From assembly GCA_024234635.1 (NCBI GenBank), contig JACKNX010000001.1:186001-250000 (forward strand): a stretch of 64,000 nt of DNA, given 5' to 3'. The notes below the pieces were generated by a model that did not search any database, had not been told where the DNA came from, and saw only the letters and a program-made list of their open reading frames with translations. The position numbers and the translations under genes are program-made. Origin of the DNA: Pseudomonadales bacterium (GTDB lineage: Bacteria; Pseudomonadota; Gammaproteobacteria; Pseudomonadales; Azotimanducaceae). Shown here piece by piece: positions 50,884 to 59,528 of this stretch; position 1 is the stretch's first letter; the number at the start of each line of letters is the position of its first letter.

Positions 50884-51657
50884 TCAGGCGATCCCCTGCG
50901 CAACGGCGAAATCGACAATCAGACGCACGAAGAGCTCCGGGCGAAAGAACGGCGATCCGTGTCCGGTCATCTCCATGACCTCAAAGCTGCTGCCGGGGAT
51001 GGCGGCGGCGATGCGCTGTGCTTCGCCAAGGTTCATGTCCTGCCGGCCACAGGCCACCAGTACGGGCACCGCAAGGTTGCCGAGCGCGTTTGACATGTCC
51101 GGCTCGTGCTGGTGCGCCGTGTGCGCCTTCAACGCCGCATCCCGATTCTCGTAGAACCGCCATGACTTCTCGAGGGTGACCGCTGGCTCTCCCGCTGCCG
51201 CCAGCATCGCCCGCGCCTGCGCGCCCAGCTCCCTTTGACCACTTTGCTCAACTGGAGGCGTGAGTGCCACGTCGAACAGCCCGAGCCCGGTCAGTCGCCG
51301 CGGATGCCGGAGCGCAAACTGCGCCGCGGTACGGGCGCCATACGCCACCCCGACAACAAAAGCCTGCTCGATACCCAGAGCATCCATGATGCCGGCGAGA
51401 TCGTCCGCGTACCGCGGAAAGGTGAACGCCTCGTCCGCTCCCCAGCCACTCTTGCCCGTACCCCGGATATCGAATCGCAGTATGCGAAAACGCTGCAGAA
51501 GCGGCTGCAATACCACTTCCCAGCAGGTGAGGTTGTGGCTCGCCATGTTCACCAGCGCCAGCACGGGCCGGTCCGCGTCGCCGTCGAGCGCGTAGTGAAA
51601 GCTGATGCCCTCCACTTCCACATAACTATTGCTGGCGGCGTAGCTGCTTTCGTTCAT
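50884..51657 (-). CDS. Alpha/beta hydrolase-fold protein lacking the nucleophile serine
   Basis: 257 residues of alpha/beta-hydrolase fold (RILRFDIRGTGKSGWGA, YADDLAGIMDALGIEQ). At the nucleophile elbow, where G-x-S-x-G is expected, the sequence is FVVGVAYGARTAAQ, so Ala105 replaces Ser; the codon is GCG, not a one-base change from TCG in a doubtful read region. A possible acid (Asp207 in GRQDMN) and His233 (EMTGHGSPF) remain. It may be inactive as a hydrolase or use another chemistry. GAGG lies 7 bases before the ATG, and the gene follows the dehydrogenase gene by 67 bp in a likely operon. Confidence 0.85.
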   Translation of the reverse strand: MNESSYAASNSYVEVEGISFHYALDGDADRPVLALVNMASHNLTCWEVVLQPLLQRFRILRFDIRGTGKSGWGADEAFTFPRYADDLAGIMDALGIEQAFVVGVAYGARTAAQFALRHPRRLTGLGLFDVALTPPVEQSGQRELGAQARAMLAAAGEPAVTLEKSWRFYENRDAALKAHTAHQHEPDMSNALGNLAVPVLVACGRQDMNLGEAQRIAAAIPGSSFEVMEMTGHGSPFFRPELFVRLIVDFAVAQGIA

Positions 51658-51724
51658 CTTCAGACCTCTTTATCGTTTGCGCGCAGCATGTCGCAGCAAC
51701 CACGGGCGTGCTTCGTAGTCACCG

Positions 51725-52765
51725 TCATCGACGGCGCGCCATGATCCAGGGCAGATCGAGAAACGTCCTGATGCCCGGTGACGCGGCATGTACATGCGGG
51801 ATCGCATTGACGGCATGCATCGCCGTTGCCAGCAGGCCGTCGCTCACATAGTCCGCGTCGAACGCAATCTTCATCGCCGGCCGACCGCGAATGACAACCC
51901 GGTGCTTGCCACGTTGCCAGTCCGGCGCGGCGCTGCCGTGGATTCGCCATACGGTTTCGTGCGCAATACGTTCCTCTTCACCTGCCATGCCGGCCCAGCG
52001 CCAGTGCTGCGCGGCCACGGTACCGGCCTTCACGACGCCCGACGCGGTAGTCAGATCGGTTTCCGCCAGCGCCGTTCGCAGTGTGCTGACAACACGGTCA
52101 ACGCCCAGGCCAGCACCGTCAGCAACCATCTGCACGCTCTCGGTGAACAGGCCGTTGAGCCAGTTGGCACGCCGCGAACCATTGCGCTCGAACGCTTCCG
52201 GCGAACTGCCGAAACCCATGGAATCGAACATGATTTCCGGGGAGGGGTAGTGCTCGAAATCGGAGATCTCCAGCACATGAATATGTTCAATGGACTCCGA
52301 CAACGCGCTCATGGTCAGCGGGATGAGATCGCCCATCCAGCCGGGGTTCAGGCCCGTGGAATGGAAAGTGCTGCCCCCTTGCCGGCACGCCTCCTCGAGT
52401 CGGTCCACCACGGTGGAGCCATGCACCCTGGGGTACATGTAGCCGACCACCGTGATGACGTCCTTGCCACCAGCGAGCAGCCTGCAGATATCGTCGAGGT
52501 CCTGCCCCGGGTTGTCCCCGTATACCAGGGACGCCAGTGGCGCATGCAGCACGACATCCGCTTCGGAGCGCAAAATCGCGGCGATGTCGCCGGTAGTCCG
52601 CACGCCGGTTGGCGGTGTGCCGAGAATCTCGCCAGCGTCCCGCCCCACCTTTGCCGGTGTGAGTACGTGCAGGCCGACAAGGGAATAACCCGGCGAATCG
52701 AGCACTGCGCGAGCGGCGTGGCGCCCTACCGTCCCGCTGGCCCACTGGAATACGCGGATCGACAT
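51725..52765 (-). CDS. Dihydrodipicolinate reductase-like NAD(P)-dependent dehydrogenase
   Basis: 346 residues with an N-terminal Rossmann fold: FQWASGTVGRHAARAVL, then ADVVLHAPLASLVYGDNPG and DVITVVGYMYP. The C-terminal substrate domain contains TGLNPGWMGDLIPLTMSAL and ISDFEHYPSPEIMFDSMGFG. This form is common in mycobacteria and steroid- or hydrocarbon-degrading Proteobacteria and is related to 2,4-diaminopentanoate dehydrogenase; it is not DapB of lysine synthesis. The substrate is unknown. AGGAGG lies 7 bases before the ATG. A near-perfect palindrome 35-61 bp upstream is a likely operator. Confidence 0.87.
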   Translation of the reverse strand: MSIRVFQWASGTVGRHAARAVLDSPGYSLVGLHVLTPAKVGRDAGEILGTPPTGVRTTGDIAAILRSEADVVLHAPLASLVYGDNPGQDLDDICRLLAGGKDVITVVGYMYPRVHGSTVVDRLEEACRQGGSTFHSTGLNPGWMGDLIPLTMSALSESIEHIHVLEISDFEHYPSPEIMFDSMGFGSSPEAFERNGSRRANWLNGLFTESVQMVADGAGLGVDRVVSTLRTALAETDLTTASGVVKAGTVAAQHWRWAGMAGEEERIAHETVWRIHGSAAPDWQRGKHRVVIRGRPAMKIAFDADYVSDGLLATAMHAVNAIPHVHAASPGIRTFLDLPWIMARRR

Positions 52766-52799
52766 GCAACTGCCTCCTGTTCATGGGTAGCCGTTCCTG

Positions 52800-52826
52800 T
52801 GCGTGACATTGTGGCAATGTCACGCA
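52800..52826. promoter_or_regulatory. 27-bp palindrome, possible operator or terminator
   Basis: Arms TGCGTGACATTG and CAATGTCACGCA (12 bp each) are perfectly complementary around TGG. It lies immediately after the ABC-F stop codon and 35 bp upstream of the dehydrogenase start, both on the - strand. No T-run follows, so a rho-independent terminator is less likely than a binding site for a regulator of the dehydrogenase/hydrolase operon. No regulator gene is adjacent. Confidence 0.65.
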
Positions 52827-54413
52827 TCAATCGCCATGTGCCGCCGTCAGAACCAGCCGCCTGGTCGCAATCCGCCTGGTGAACATGGCATCGTGCTCCA
52901 CGAACAGCAACGTGGGACGGTCGCGAGCAATAGCCGCTTCGATCGCTTCCCGCGCCTCGATGTCGAGGTAGTTCAACGGTTCATCCCACACATACAGGTC
53001 GGCGGGCTCAAGCAGCGAGCGCGCCAGTTCCAGCTTGCGTCGCTGCCCCTGGGACAACGCCTCCACGGGCTGCGCCAACACATCGCCCCGAACGCCCAGC
53101 GCCGCCATCATCTGCCGGAACGCCGTCTGGTCCAGGCCCGCACGCAACAGATGTTCCTTCAGGGAACCGTGCCGCCACAACGGATGCTGATGCACCCGGC
53201 TGATACGCAGACCTGGTGCACGCCGCAGGCTGCCCGTATGGGCAAGCGGCTCGCCGCACAGGCAAGCCAGGAGGCTGCTTTTGCCCACACCATTGGGCCC
53301 TTCCACGACAACCCGGTCGCCCGTGGTCAGACTGAACGCAAGTGGCGGGAAAAGTGGTCGTCCCCGATGGATGCTCAGGCCATCCACGCGCAATAGAGGC
53401 CGCTTCCCGCCCGCAGTCCCGGGAAACGACAGCGCATAGGTTTTTTCCACGTCGAGCATCGTCGCCCTCCGGGCCTGAGCTGCCGCCGAGGCGCGCCGCT
53501 CCGCCGCCAGCGCCCGCTTCATCTGTCGCGCCGCGCTGGCGCCGATGTACCCTTTGTCCGTGTGCGGCGCTTTGTCATCCTCGCGCTTCACCGCGCCTTC
53601 ACGCCGGGACCGGGCAACCGCTTCCAGACGACCGGCCTCGCTGCGCAGTTGCCGGTTGCGCCGGGCCTGTTCTTCCAGGCGGGTGAGAAAGCCCGCGCGC
53701 CAGGCAGAAAATGCCGTGCGTTCGACGCCAACGGAATCGGCATTCAGGGCAATCACGTGATCCGTGCAGCGATCGAGGAAATCCCTGTCGTGCGAGACCA
53801 GGATGAAGCCCGCTTTGCCGGCAAGGTAGTCCGCCACCTGACGGCGTCCCGCGCCGTCCAGGTGGTTGGTGGGCTCGTCCATCAGGATGAACGCGTCCTG
53901 CCGCGCAAAACACCCGGCCAGCAGGACACGCGTACGCTCGCCGCCGCTGAGTGTGTTGAACGGCCGGTCTTTCAACGCCGCACCGATGCCGAGCGCCTGC
54001 AGTTCCACATCGACTCTGGCGTCGACGCCGTAACCATCCAGTGCCAGGTATTCCTCCAGCAGGCGGGAATAGTGTTGCAGCGACGACGCATCGTCCCGCC
54101 CGAGGCAGGCTGCCATGCCAGCCTCCAGTTGCCGGTAGGGTCCCGCTGCATCCAGGGCAACCGCGCCCGCCGACACATGGGCGTCGAGAACGGTCGCGGG
54201 AAACACGCACGGCACGAACTGCCCTTCGATGGTACCGGCATCCGGTTGCAGATGGCCTGCCAGCAGTTTGAGCAATGTGCTCTTGCCCCGACCGTTACGG
54301 CCTACCAGGGCCGTTCGCCAGTGCGCGCCCACGGTGAGATTGAGATCGGTGAAAACGGATTGAGCAGCCCCCGGCCAGGTAAAAGCCAGGTGCCGAACGA
54401 GCAGAGACGCCAT
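52827..54413 (-). CDS. ABC-F family ATP-binding protein
   Basis: 528 residues with two ATPase modules and no membrane segments. Module 1 has Walker A GRNGRGKST, signature LSGGERTRVLLAG and Walker B AFILMDEPTNHLDG. A charged linker follows (about 265-330, LEEQARRNRQLRSEAGRLEA). Module 2 has Walker A GPNGVGKSS, signature LSQGQRRKLELARSLL and LYVWDEPLNYLDIEA. ABC-F proteins act on ribosomes, in antibiotic resistance or translation factor roles; which one applies is not clear. AGGAGG lies 5 bases before the ATG. It is divergent from the chorismatase gene. Confidence 0.93.
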   Translation of the reverse strand: MASLLVRHLAFTWPGAAQSVFTDLNLTVGAHWRTALVGRNGRGKSTLLKLLAGHLQPDAGTIEGQFVPCVFPATVLDAHVSAGAVALDAAGPYRQLEAGMAACLGRDDASSLQHYSRLLEEYLALDGYGVDARVDVELQALGIGAALKDRPFNTLSGGERTRVLLAGCFARQDAFILMDEPTNHLDGAGRRQVADYLAGKAGFILVSHDRDFLDRCTDHVIALNADSVGVERTAFSAWRAGFLTRLEEQARRNRQLRSEAGRLEAVARSRREGAVKREDDKAPHTDKGYIGASAARQMKRALAAERRASAAAQARRATMLDVEKTYALSFPGTAGGKRPLLRVDGLSIHRGRPLFPPLAFSLTTGDRVVVEGPNGVGKSSLLACLCGEPLAHTGSLRRAPGLRISRVHQHPLWRHGSLKEHLLRAGLDQTAFRQMMAALGVRGDVLAQPVEALSQGQRRKLELARSLLEPADLYVWDEPLNYLDIEAREAIEAAIARDRPTLLFVEHDAMFTRRIATRRLVLTAAHGD

Positions 54414-54601
54414 GCGCCCTCCTGAAACAGCATGAATGGAAAGCCTTTTGGGCCTTGCAGATCTGTTTCAGTGGTTGGTCACGGGTCCGGCGTCTCCAGG
54501 GCATCCGAGCAGGATGGCTCCACATAGGTTAGCAGCAGACGAACGCAGTCGACCAGGCGCGTTTGATGGCTGGCGGTCAGACGCCGGCGGTCTGCGAACA
54601 A

Positions 54602-54631
54602 TTGACACCTGCCATTCCACAACCCTAAATA
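54602..54631 (+). promoter_or_regulatory. Sigma-70-like promoter before the chorismatase gene
   Basis: A perfect -35 TTGACA (54602-54607) is followed, with a 17-18 bp spacer, by a weak -10 (TAAATA, 54626-54631). The predicted transcription start falls at about 54637-54639, exactly at the chosen ATG, suggesting a leaderless or nearly leaderless mRNA unless the true start codon is further in. Confidence 0.45.
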
Positions 54632-54636
54632 ACGCG

Positions 54637-55584
54637 ATGAATACGCGCGTGAAGGGCTCCGGTTTCCGGCTCGGCTTCGGCTGGCCCGAAAGCTGTCCCC
54701 ATGTCGGGGGAGCGAACCTCGTGTGCCGTCTTGCCGTTCCGCAGCTGCAGGGCATGGACGAGGCGCCGCTGCTTTCGGTTCCCGAATCGGCGGTGGCGCG
54801 GACCAACGGTCATTTCCAGCTACTGCAATCGCCATGTGGCGACCGCCTCGCAGGGTGTGCAATCGTCCCCTGCGCCGGTTCCCCCGAGTCTGCCGCCCAC
54901 TCCCTGTACGCGAACCTGTTCACCGCCATCGGAACACGCACGCTGTATCGCGTGTGGAACTTTGTTCCACACATCAACGCGGAGCTGGCGGGTCGCGAAC
55001 AGTATCAGTCCTTCAACATCGGGCGGTGCCAGGCCTTCCGCGAACGTTACGGCGAGGAGCACATGCTGGCGCAGATGCCCGCTGCCAGCGCGGTAGGCAT
55101 CGACTCGCCGGTTCTGGCGGTGGCCTTCCTTGCCGGGCGCGAACAGGTCGCCAGCTTCGAGAACCCCCAACAGGTACCCGCCTATCACTATCCGGAGCAG
55201 TACGGTCCCGTATCACCCAGCTTCGCCCGTGCCACGGTGGTGACAGCCGCCAACGGCCAACGCACCGGCTATCTGTCTGGCACGTCCAGCATCCGTGGCC
55301 ATGCGACCATCGGTGCCGGCAACCTGGCTGAACAGTTCGATACCACCCTGGACAACATCCGACTGATCGCTGCGCGCATGGGCTTTGCCGATGCACTGAC
55401 GCAAAACCCGCCCTTCGACGCACGTTTCCGGGTTTACCTGCGGCGCAGGGAAGACTTTCCGGAAGTTCGCCGACGACTCGTCGAGGTGCTGGGACCTGGC
55501 ATCGAAGCCCGTGCGATGTTCCTTCAGGCGGCCATCTGCCGGGAAGCGCTGTTACTGGAAATCGAGGGCCTGTTTGCGTCCTGA
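54637..55584 (+). CDS. Chorismatase of the XanB2/FkbO/Hyg5 type
   Basis: 315 residues. Family motifs are LYRVWNFVPHINAELAGREQ, YQSFNIGRCQAFRERYGEE, GYLSGTSSIRGHATIGAGNL and QFDTTLDNIRLIAA. In Xanthomonas XanB2 converts chorismate to 3- and 4-hydroxybenzoate, and 3-hydroxybenzoate starts the xanthomonadin aryl polyene. Here it is the first gene of the pigment-type cluster. I chose ATG 54637, just after a TTGACA promoter; the frame is open 67 codons upstream, but those overlap the promoter. Old annotations of the family as pteridine-dependent deoxygenase are misleading. Confidence 0.88.
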   Translation: MNTRVKGSGFRLGFGWPESCPHVGGANLVCRLAVPQLQGMDEAPLLSVPESAVARTNGHFQLLQSPCGDRLAGCAIVPCAGSPESAAHSLYANLFTAIGTRTLYRVWNFVPHINAELAGREQYQSFNIGRCQAFRERYGEEHMLAQMPAASAVGIDSPVLAVAFLAGREQVASFENPQQVPAYHYPEQYGPVSPSFARATVVTAANGQRTGYLSGTSSIRGHATIGAGNLAEQFDTTLDNIRLIAARMGFADALTQNPPFDARFRVYLRRREDFPEVRRRLVEVLGPGIEARAMFLQAAICREALLLEIEGLFAS

Positions 55585-55602
55585 GCGCAACCTCACCTGG
55601 CG

Positions 55603-56922
55603 TCAGGGCAGCAGGGTTTCGTCTACGAAAGGAACGCGCCACGCCCGCCGGCGGCGCCACCAGGCGTGTACTGACGCGCCAATCAGACGCATCCGGTAGC
55701 TGTAGTAGATGGTCTTGAACAATCGCAGCCGGCTGACGATATCACGCGTGCCATCACCATCCCCCGCAAGCATGGAAATCACCGCCTGCTCCACCTGCCA
55801 GTCGTTGCGCGGATTGCGGAACAGGTCGCGCATGGTTGGCGTGGTAAATCGGTAGATGAACCAGGAGAAGGCGTCGATCTTGCTGTTCACAACCTGCCGA
55901 TAGTGCCGACAGGCGCGTGCATACGCCCGCTGGTCACCGGCAAGCCAGGCCTCCACGGCGGGAATGCAGGTCAAGGCGCCGTTCATGGCAAGGTACACGC
56001 CACTTGAGAACACCGGATCGATGAAGGCGAAGGCATCGCCGGCCAGCAGGTAGCCGGGACCATGCAGGCGCCGCGAACGATAGGAGTAGTTGCCGGTGGC
56101 GCTGACCGGCGAGGCCGCCTCCGCGTTCGCCATGCGCGCTGCCGCTTCCGGCACGCTGGCAAGCGTGGATCGCAGGAACGATTCCAGATCCCCCTGGCGC
56201 GTCTTCAGGTAGGACGGCAGACAGACCGCGCCGACACTCATGACGTCCCCTTTCAGGGGGATCATCCAGCACCAGCCGTGCTCGAACCAGTAAACGCTGA
56301 TGTTGCCCTGCCGATCACCGCTACGCCGCGCGACATTGCGGAAATGGCCGAACACCGCCGCGCTGGCATGACGGGGATTGCGGCGCTGCCAGCCGTTGCG
56401 TTTGGCCATGAAGCCGTCGCGCCCACTGGCATCCACGACAAAGCGCGCGCGGATCTCATATTGCCCTTCGTCCGCGGCGACCACCGAGGCGCGGTGCATC
56501 GCCCCTTCCCGGGTCAGTGCCACAACCCGATGCCGCTCCCGCGCGTCCACCCCCTTGTGCATGCAGTTGCGGAACAGCAACGCATCAAACTCCGAGCGGC
56601 GCACCTGATACGCATGCGCTGGAGTGTCGCCCAATGCGCGCGCGAACGGGAACGACTGCGTATTGCCGTCGGGCGCCGTGAAGTCGGCGCCGGGCTTGAA
56701 TTCACCGATACCGGCCACCGCCTCCAGCACACCCAGGCGCTCGAGAATCCGCAGATTACCCGGCAGCAGGGACTCTCCGATATGGAAGCGGGGATGGGTG
56801 TCCTTCTCGAGCAGGATGACGGCATGTCCGCGTTCAGCCAGCAGCGCGCCGGCCGTGGTGCCAGCGGGGCCGCCGCCGATGATGAGTACATCAGTGTCCT
56901 GCACGGTCGTTGGCGAGCGCAT
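55603..56922 (-). CDS. FAD-dependent oxidoreductase, halogenase-like (1)
   Basis: 439 residues from ATG 56922; ATG 57000 with GAGG is an alternative. FAD fold: VLIIGGGPAGTTAGALLAER (near 12-31), then HIGESLLPGNLRILERLGV, VDASGRDGFMAKRNG and GDAFAFIDPVFSSGVYLAM. The segment HGWCWMIPLKGD contains W-x-W-x-I-P, which is used to identify flavin-dependent halogenases. DPVFSSGVYLAM resembles phenolic halogenases. Xanthomonadins are brominated aryl polyenes, so halogenation of the pigment is the best guess; a plain polyene oxidoreductase is possible. It is convergent with the chorismatase and divergent from the ACP gene by 32 bp or more. Confidence 0.85.
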   Translation of the reverse strand: MRSPTTVQDTDVLIIGGGPAGTTAGALLAERGHAVILLEKDTHPRFHIGESLLPGNLRILERLGVLEAVAGIGEFKPGADFTAPDGNTQSFPFARALGDTPAHAYQVRRSEFDALLFRNCMHKGVDARERHRVVALTREGAMHRASVVAADEGQYEIRARFVVDASGRDGFMAKRNGWQRRNPRHASAAVFGHFRNVARRSGDRQGNISVYWFEHGWCWMIPLKGDVMSVGAVCLPSYLKTRQGDLESFLRSTLASVPEAAARMANAEAASPVSATGNYSYRSRRLHGPGYLLAGDAFAFIDPVFSSGVYLAMNGALTCIPAVEAWLAGDQRAYARACRHYRQVVNSKIDAFSWFIYRFTTPTMRDLFRNPRNDWQVEQAVISMLAGDGDGTRDIVSRLRLFKTIYYSYRMRLIGASVHAWWRRRRAWRVPFVDETLLP

Positions 56923-57032
56923 CTGTCGGGATCGTTGCCTGCTGCCCGGGCGCCCCGATTGGCGCCCGAAACCATTATTGAAATGGATAGGCCCATCCAT
57001 GACAATCGCGCCTCGTCATTTGTTCACCTGCC

Positions 57033-57317
57033 ATGATCCAGACGTCCGACCAGCAGCATCTGGCGCGCCTCATCGTCGACCTGCTCAACATTGACGACGT
57101 CGCGCCGGAAGACATCGATCCAGACGCCATCCTGTTCGACGAATCAGGTCTGGGGCTGGATTCCATCGACGCGCTGGAGATTGCCGTGGCCATCGCCGAA
57201 AACTACGGAGTGCACATTTCCGCGGAGGATGAATCCACCAAGGAAATCTTCGCCACGCTCGGCAACCTCACCGCACACGTCATGAAGGAGTCCGGCCGCA
57301 CCAGCCTGGCATCATGA
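57033..57317 (+). CDS. Acyl carrier protein
   Basis: 94 residues, acidic, with the phosphopantetheine site GLGLDSIDALEIAVAIAENY (Ser44 in D-S-I). Its C-terminus overlaps the AMP ligase start (ATGA). In aryl-polyene clusters (XanC in Xanthomonas) such an ACP carries the aryl starter and the growing chain, so this one should receive 3-hydroxybenzoate from the neighbouring ligase. Start chosen at MIQTSDQQHL; no strong ribosome-binding site. Confidence 0.92.
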   Translation: MIQTSDQQHLARLIVDLLNIDDVAPEDIDPDAILFDESGLGLDSIDALEIAVAIAENYGVHISAEDESTKEIFATLGNLTAHVMKESGRTSLAS

Positions 57318-58624
57318 GCCGCGTGCCGGCGATCGGCCGTGATGCCACCGAGGACTTCGCGCATACACCCCATGGGCGCATTTCGGTCGGCGCCTTCTGC
57401 GCCGACGTCCAGGCGGTGGCGGAAACGCTACCCGCTACCCACCATGTCATCAATCTGTGTCAGGACCGCTACCGCTTCATGGCCTGTTTCTTCGCCGCGG
57501 CCCTGCGGGGACAAACCACCCTGCTGCCGGCCCGTCGCGAAGCGGACGCCATCGCCAGTCTGCGCGCAACCTACCCCGGCGCACGCGTCGTCGCCGACAC
57601 GGCGTTCGACGACGCCGACCAGCAGCTCACGCTGACACCAGGCGAACATGGCACCGCCGCCTCGCCATTGCTTGCGACGGATCAGCTGGTTGCCCTGCCA
57701 TTCACCTCGGGCAGCACGGGCGAACCGCAGCCGCATGCCAAGACGTGGGGCATGTTGGCCCGCTGGCGGCAATCCCATGCTGGCAGCCTGCGGGAAACCG
57801 GTCCCATGGGCCTGGTCGCCACCGTCCCCTGCTGGCACATGTACGGCCTGGAATGGGTCATGCTGCTGGCCACGAGCGCACCGGTAACCGTCTGGTGCGG
57901 GCCGGACTTCTTCCCAGAGGACGTTGCCGCCGCAATACGCGCGCTCGGCAGCCCGGTGGCGCTTGTGTCCACGCCATTTCACCTGCGGCATCTGATGACC
58001 TCCAACGCGGACAAGCCGCCGGTGCATACCGTGGTCAGTGCCACGGCTCCCATCGAGCCCTCCCTGGTCACCCGTCTGGAGCGGGAATGCGGATGCCGCG
58101 TACTGGAGATCTATGGCTGCACGGAGGCGGGCACACTCGCGTGGCGGCAGCCGTCATCGGTATCCGCATGGCGGTTCTACGACTATGTCGATCTGCGCTA
58201 CGACAACGGAACCATGACCGTGTCGGCACCGGAACTGGGATCGGACGTGATTCTGGCGGATCGTTTCCTGCCCCAGGATGCGAACACCTGGGCGCTCGAG
58301 GGTCGGGCGGCAGACATCGTGAAGATTGCCGGAAAACGCGAATCGCTCACCCGCCTGAATGCGCTGTTGTGCAGTCTCGACGGTGTCGAAGATGGCGTTT
58401 TCTACTCACCGCCAGCGCTCGGTCTCCCCGAAACCGGCAGGCTGGGAGCGTTGGTGGTGGCGCCGGGATTGCAGCCGCGCGACATACGGGCGGCACTCGC
58501 GCGCCAGATCGATCCCGCCTTCCTGCCCCGCCCGCTGCGCGTGGTAGAGGCCCTGCCGCGCAACCACCAGAGCAAACTCACACAGGCCGACCTCCGATCG
58601 CTGGCCCTTACCCGCGATGGCTGA
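57314..58624 (+). CDS. AMP-dependent acyl-ACP/CoA ligase (aryl activation)
   Basis: 436 residues, shorter than a usual acyl-CoA synthetase. The ATP loop is LPFTSGSTGEPQPHAKTW (about 130-147), followed by VATVPCWHMYGLEWVMLLA, LEIYGCTEAGTLAWRQPSS and a C-terminal LPRNHQSKLTQADLRSLAL with the likely catalytic Lys. In Xanthomonas, XanA2 charges 3-hydroxybenzoate onto ACP; position right after the ACP gene suggests the same role. It overlaps the ACP gene by ATGA and the acyltransferase by 8 bp, so the block is tightly co-translated. Confidence 0.9.
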   Translation: MSRVPAIGRDATEDFAHTPHGRISVGAFCADVQAVAETLPATHHVINLCQDRYRFMACFFAAALRGQTTLLPARREADAIASLRATYPGARVVADTAFDDADQQLTLTPGEHGTAASPLLATDQLVALPFTSGSTGEPQPHAKTWGMLARWRQSHAGSLRETGPMGLVATVPCWHMYGLEWVMLLATSAPVTVWCGPDFFPEDVAAAIRALGSPVALVSTPFHLRHLMTSNADKPPVHTVVSATAPIEPSLVTRLERECGCRVLEIYGCTEAGTLAWRQPSSVSAWRFYDYVDLRYDNGTMTVSAPELGSDVILADRFLPQDANTWALEGRAADIVKIAGKRESLTRLNALLCSLDGVEDGVFYSPPALGLPETGRLGALVVAPGLQPRDIRAALARQIDPAFLPRPLRVVEALPRNHQSKLTQADLRSLALTRDG

Positions 58625-59528
58625 ATCGGTGCCCCGCTGGCAACAACGACCGGAAGCCGGTACCCGCATTGGTTTGCGCTTTCTTCTGTGGGTGGCACAC
58701 AGGATCGGGCGCCCGCTGCTGCGGGGCGTGCTGATTCCGGTCAGCCTGTATTTCCTCCTGGTACGCGCTCCGGAGCGCCGCGCCTCCGCCGCTTTCCTGG
58801 CACGCGCTTTCGGCAGACCGGCGCGCTGGTGGGAAGTCTGGCGACATTTCCGGACTTTCGCCTTCGCCACGGCAGACAGGTTTTTCTTTCTCACCGGCCG
58901 AACCGCGGAGATCCCCGTGCGCTTCGTTGTCGACGAACGGCTCGACGCCCTGCTGGCGGGGCGCACGCCCGGACTGTTCCTGTCGGCGCACTTCGGTTCT
59001 TTTGAAGCGGCCCGGGTACTCGGCGCCGAACATGGTGACATCGGGCTTCGCATCGTTCTCCACAAGGCGCTGAACGCCCGTCTGCTGAGCGTGCTGGGCA
59101 GCATCGCGCCGGATATGGACGCACGCATCATCGACGCGAGCACGGACTCGGTGCGCCTCGGCCTGGCGATTGCCGATGCCCTTCGAGCCGGCGACTGGGT
59201 GGGCTTTCTTGCCGACCGCTACCGTGCCGGCGACCGCACCGTGTCCTGCGACTTCCTCGGGCAACCCGCGGAGTTCCCCAGTGGCCCGTATCTCATCGCG
59301 AGCGCGATGCGCCTGCCGCTGGTCGGCGTGTTCTGTGAACTGCGGGACGATGGTTACGTGGTTCACTGCGAGGTGATCAGCGAGCAGGTGGCGTTACCGA
59401 GAGGCCAGCGGCAACAGGGTGTGGAGGCGTTGACCCGCGAATTCGCACGACGCCTCGAGGCACACGCGCTCGCCACCCCGTATGCCTGGTTCAACTTCTT
59501 CGATTTCTGGTCGGCGCATCATGAATAG
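58617..59528 (+). CDS. LpxL/HtrB-like acyltransferase
   Basis: 303 residues. After an N-terminal membrane helix (GVLIPVSLYFLLV) the acyltransferase motif is LFLSAHFGSFEAARVL (H-x4-E near residue 122) and later GFLADRYRAGDRTVSCDFLG. This is the lipid A late acyltransferase fold. In aryl-polyene clusters a homologue attaches the polyene carboxyl to a lipid, so here it may anchor the pigment in the outer membrane. It overlaps the ligase and the LolA-like gene by 8 bp each. Confidence 0.88.
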   Translation: MAESVPRWQQRPEAGTRIGLRFLLWVAHRIGRPLLRGVLIPVSLYFLLVRAPERRASAAFLARAFGRPARWWEVWRHFRTFAFATADRFFFLTGRTAEIPVRFVVDERLDALLAGRTPGLFLSAHFGSFEAARVLGAEHGDIGLRIVLHKALNARLLSVLGSIAPDMDARIIDASTDSVRLGLAIADALRAGDWVGFLADRYRAGDRTVSCDFLGQPAEFPSGPYLIASAMRLPLVGVFCELRDDGYVVHCEVISEQVALPRGQRQQGVEALTREFARRLEAHALATPYAWFNFFDFWSAHHE

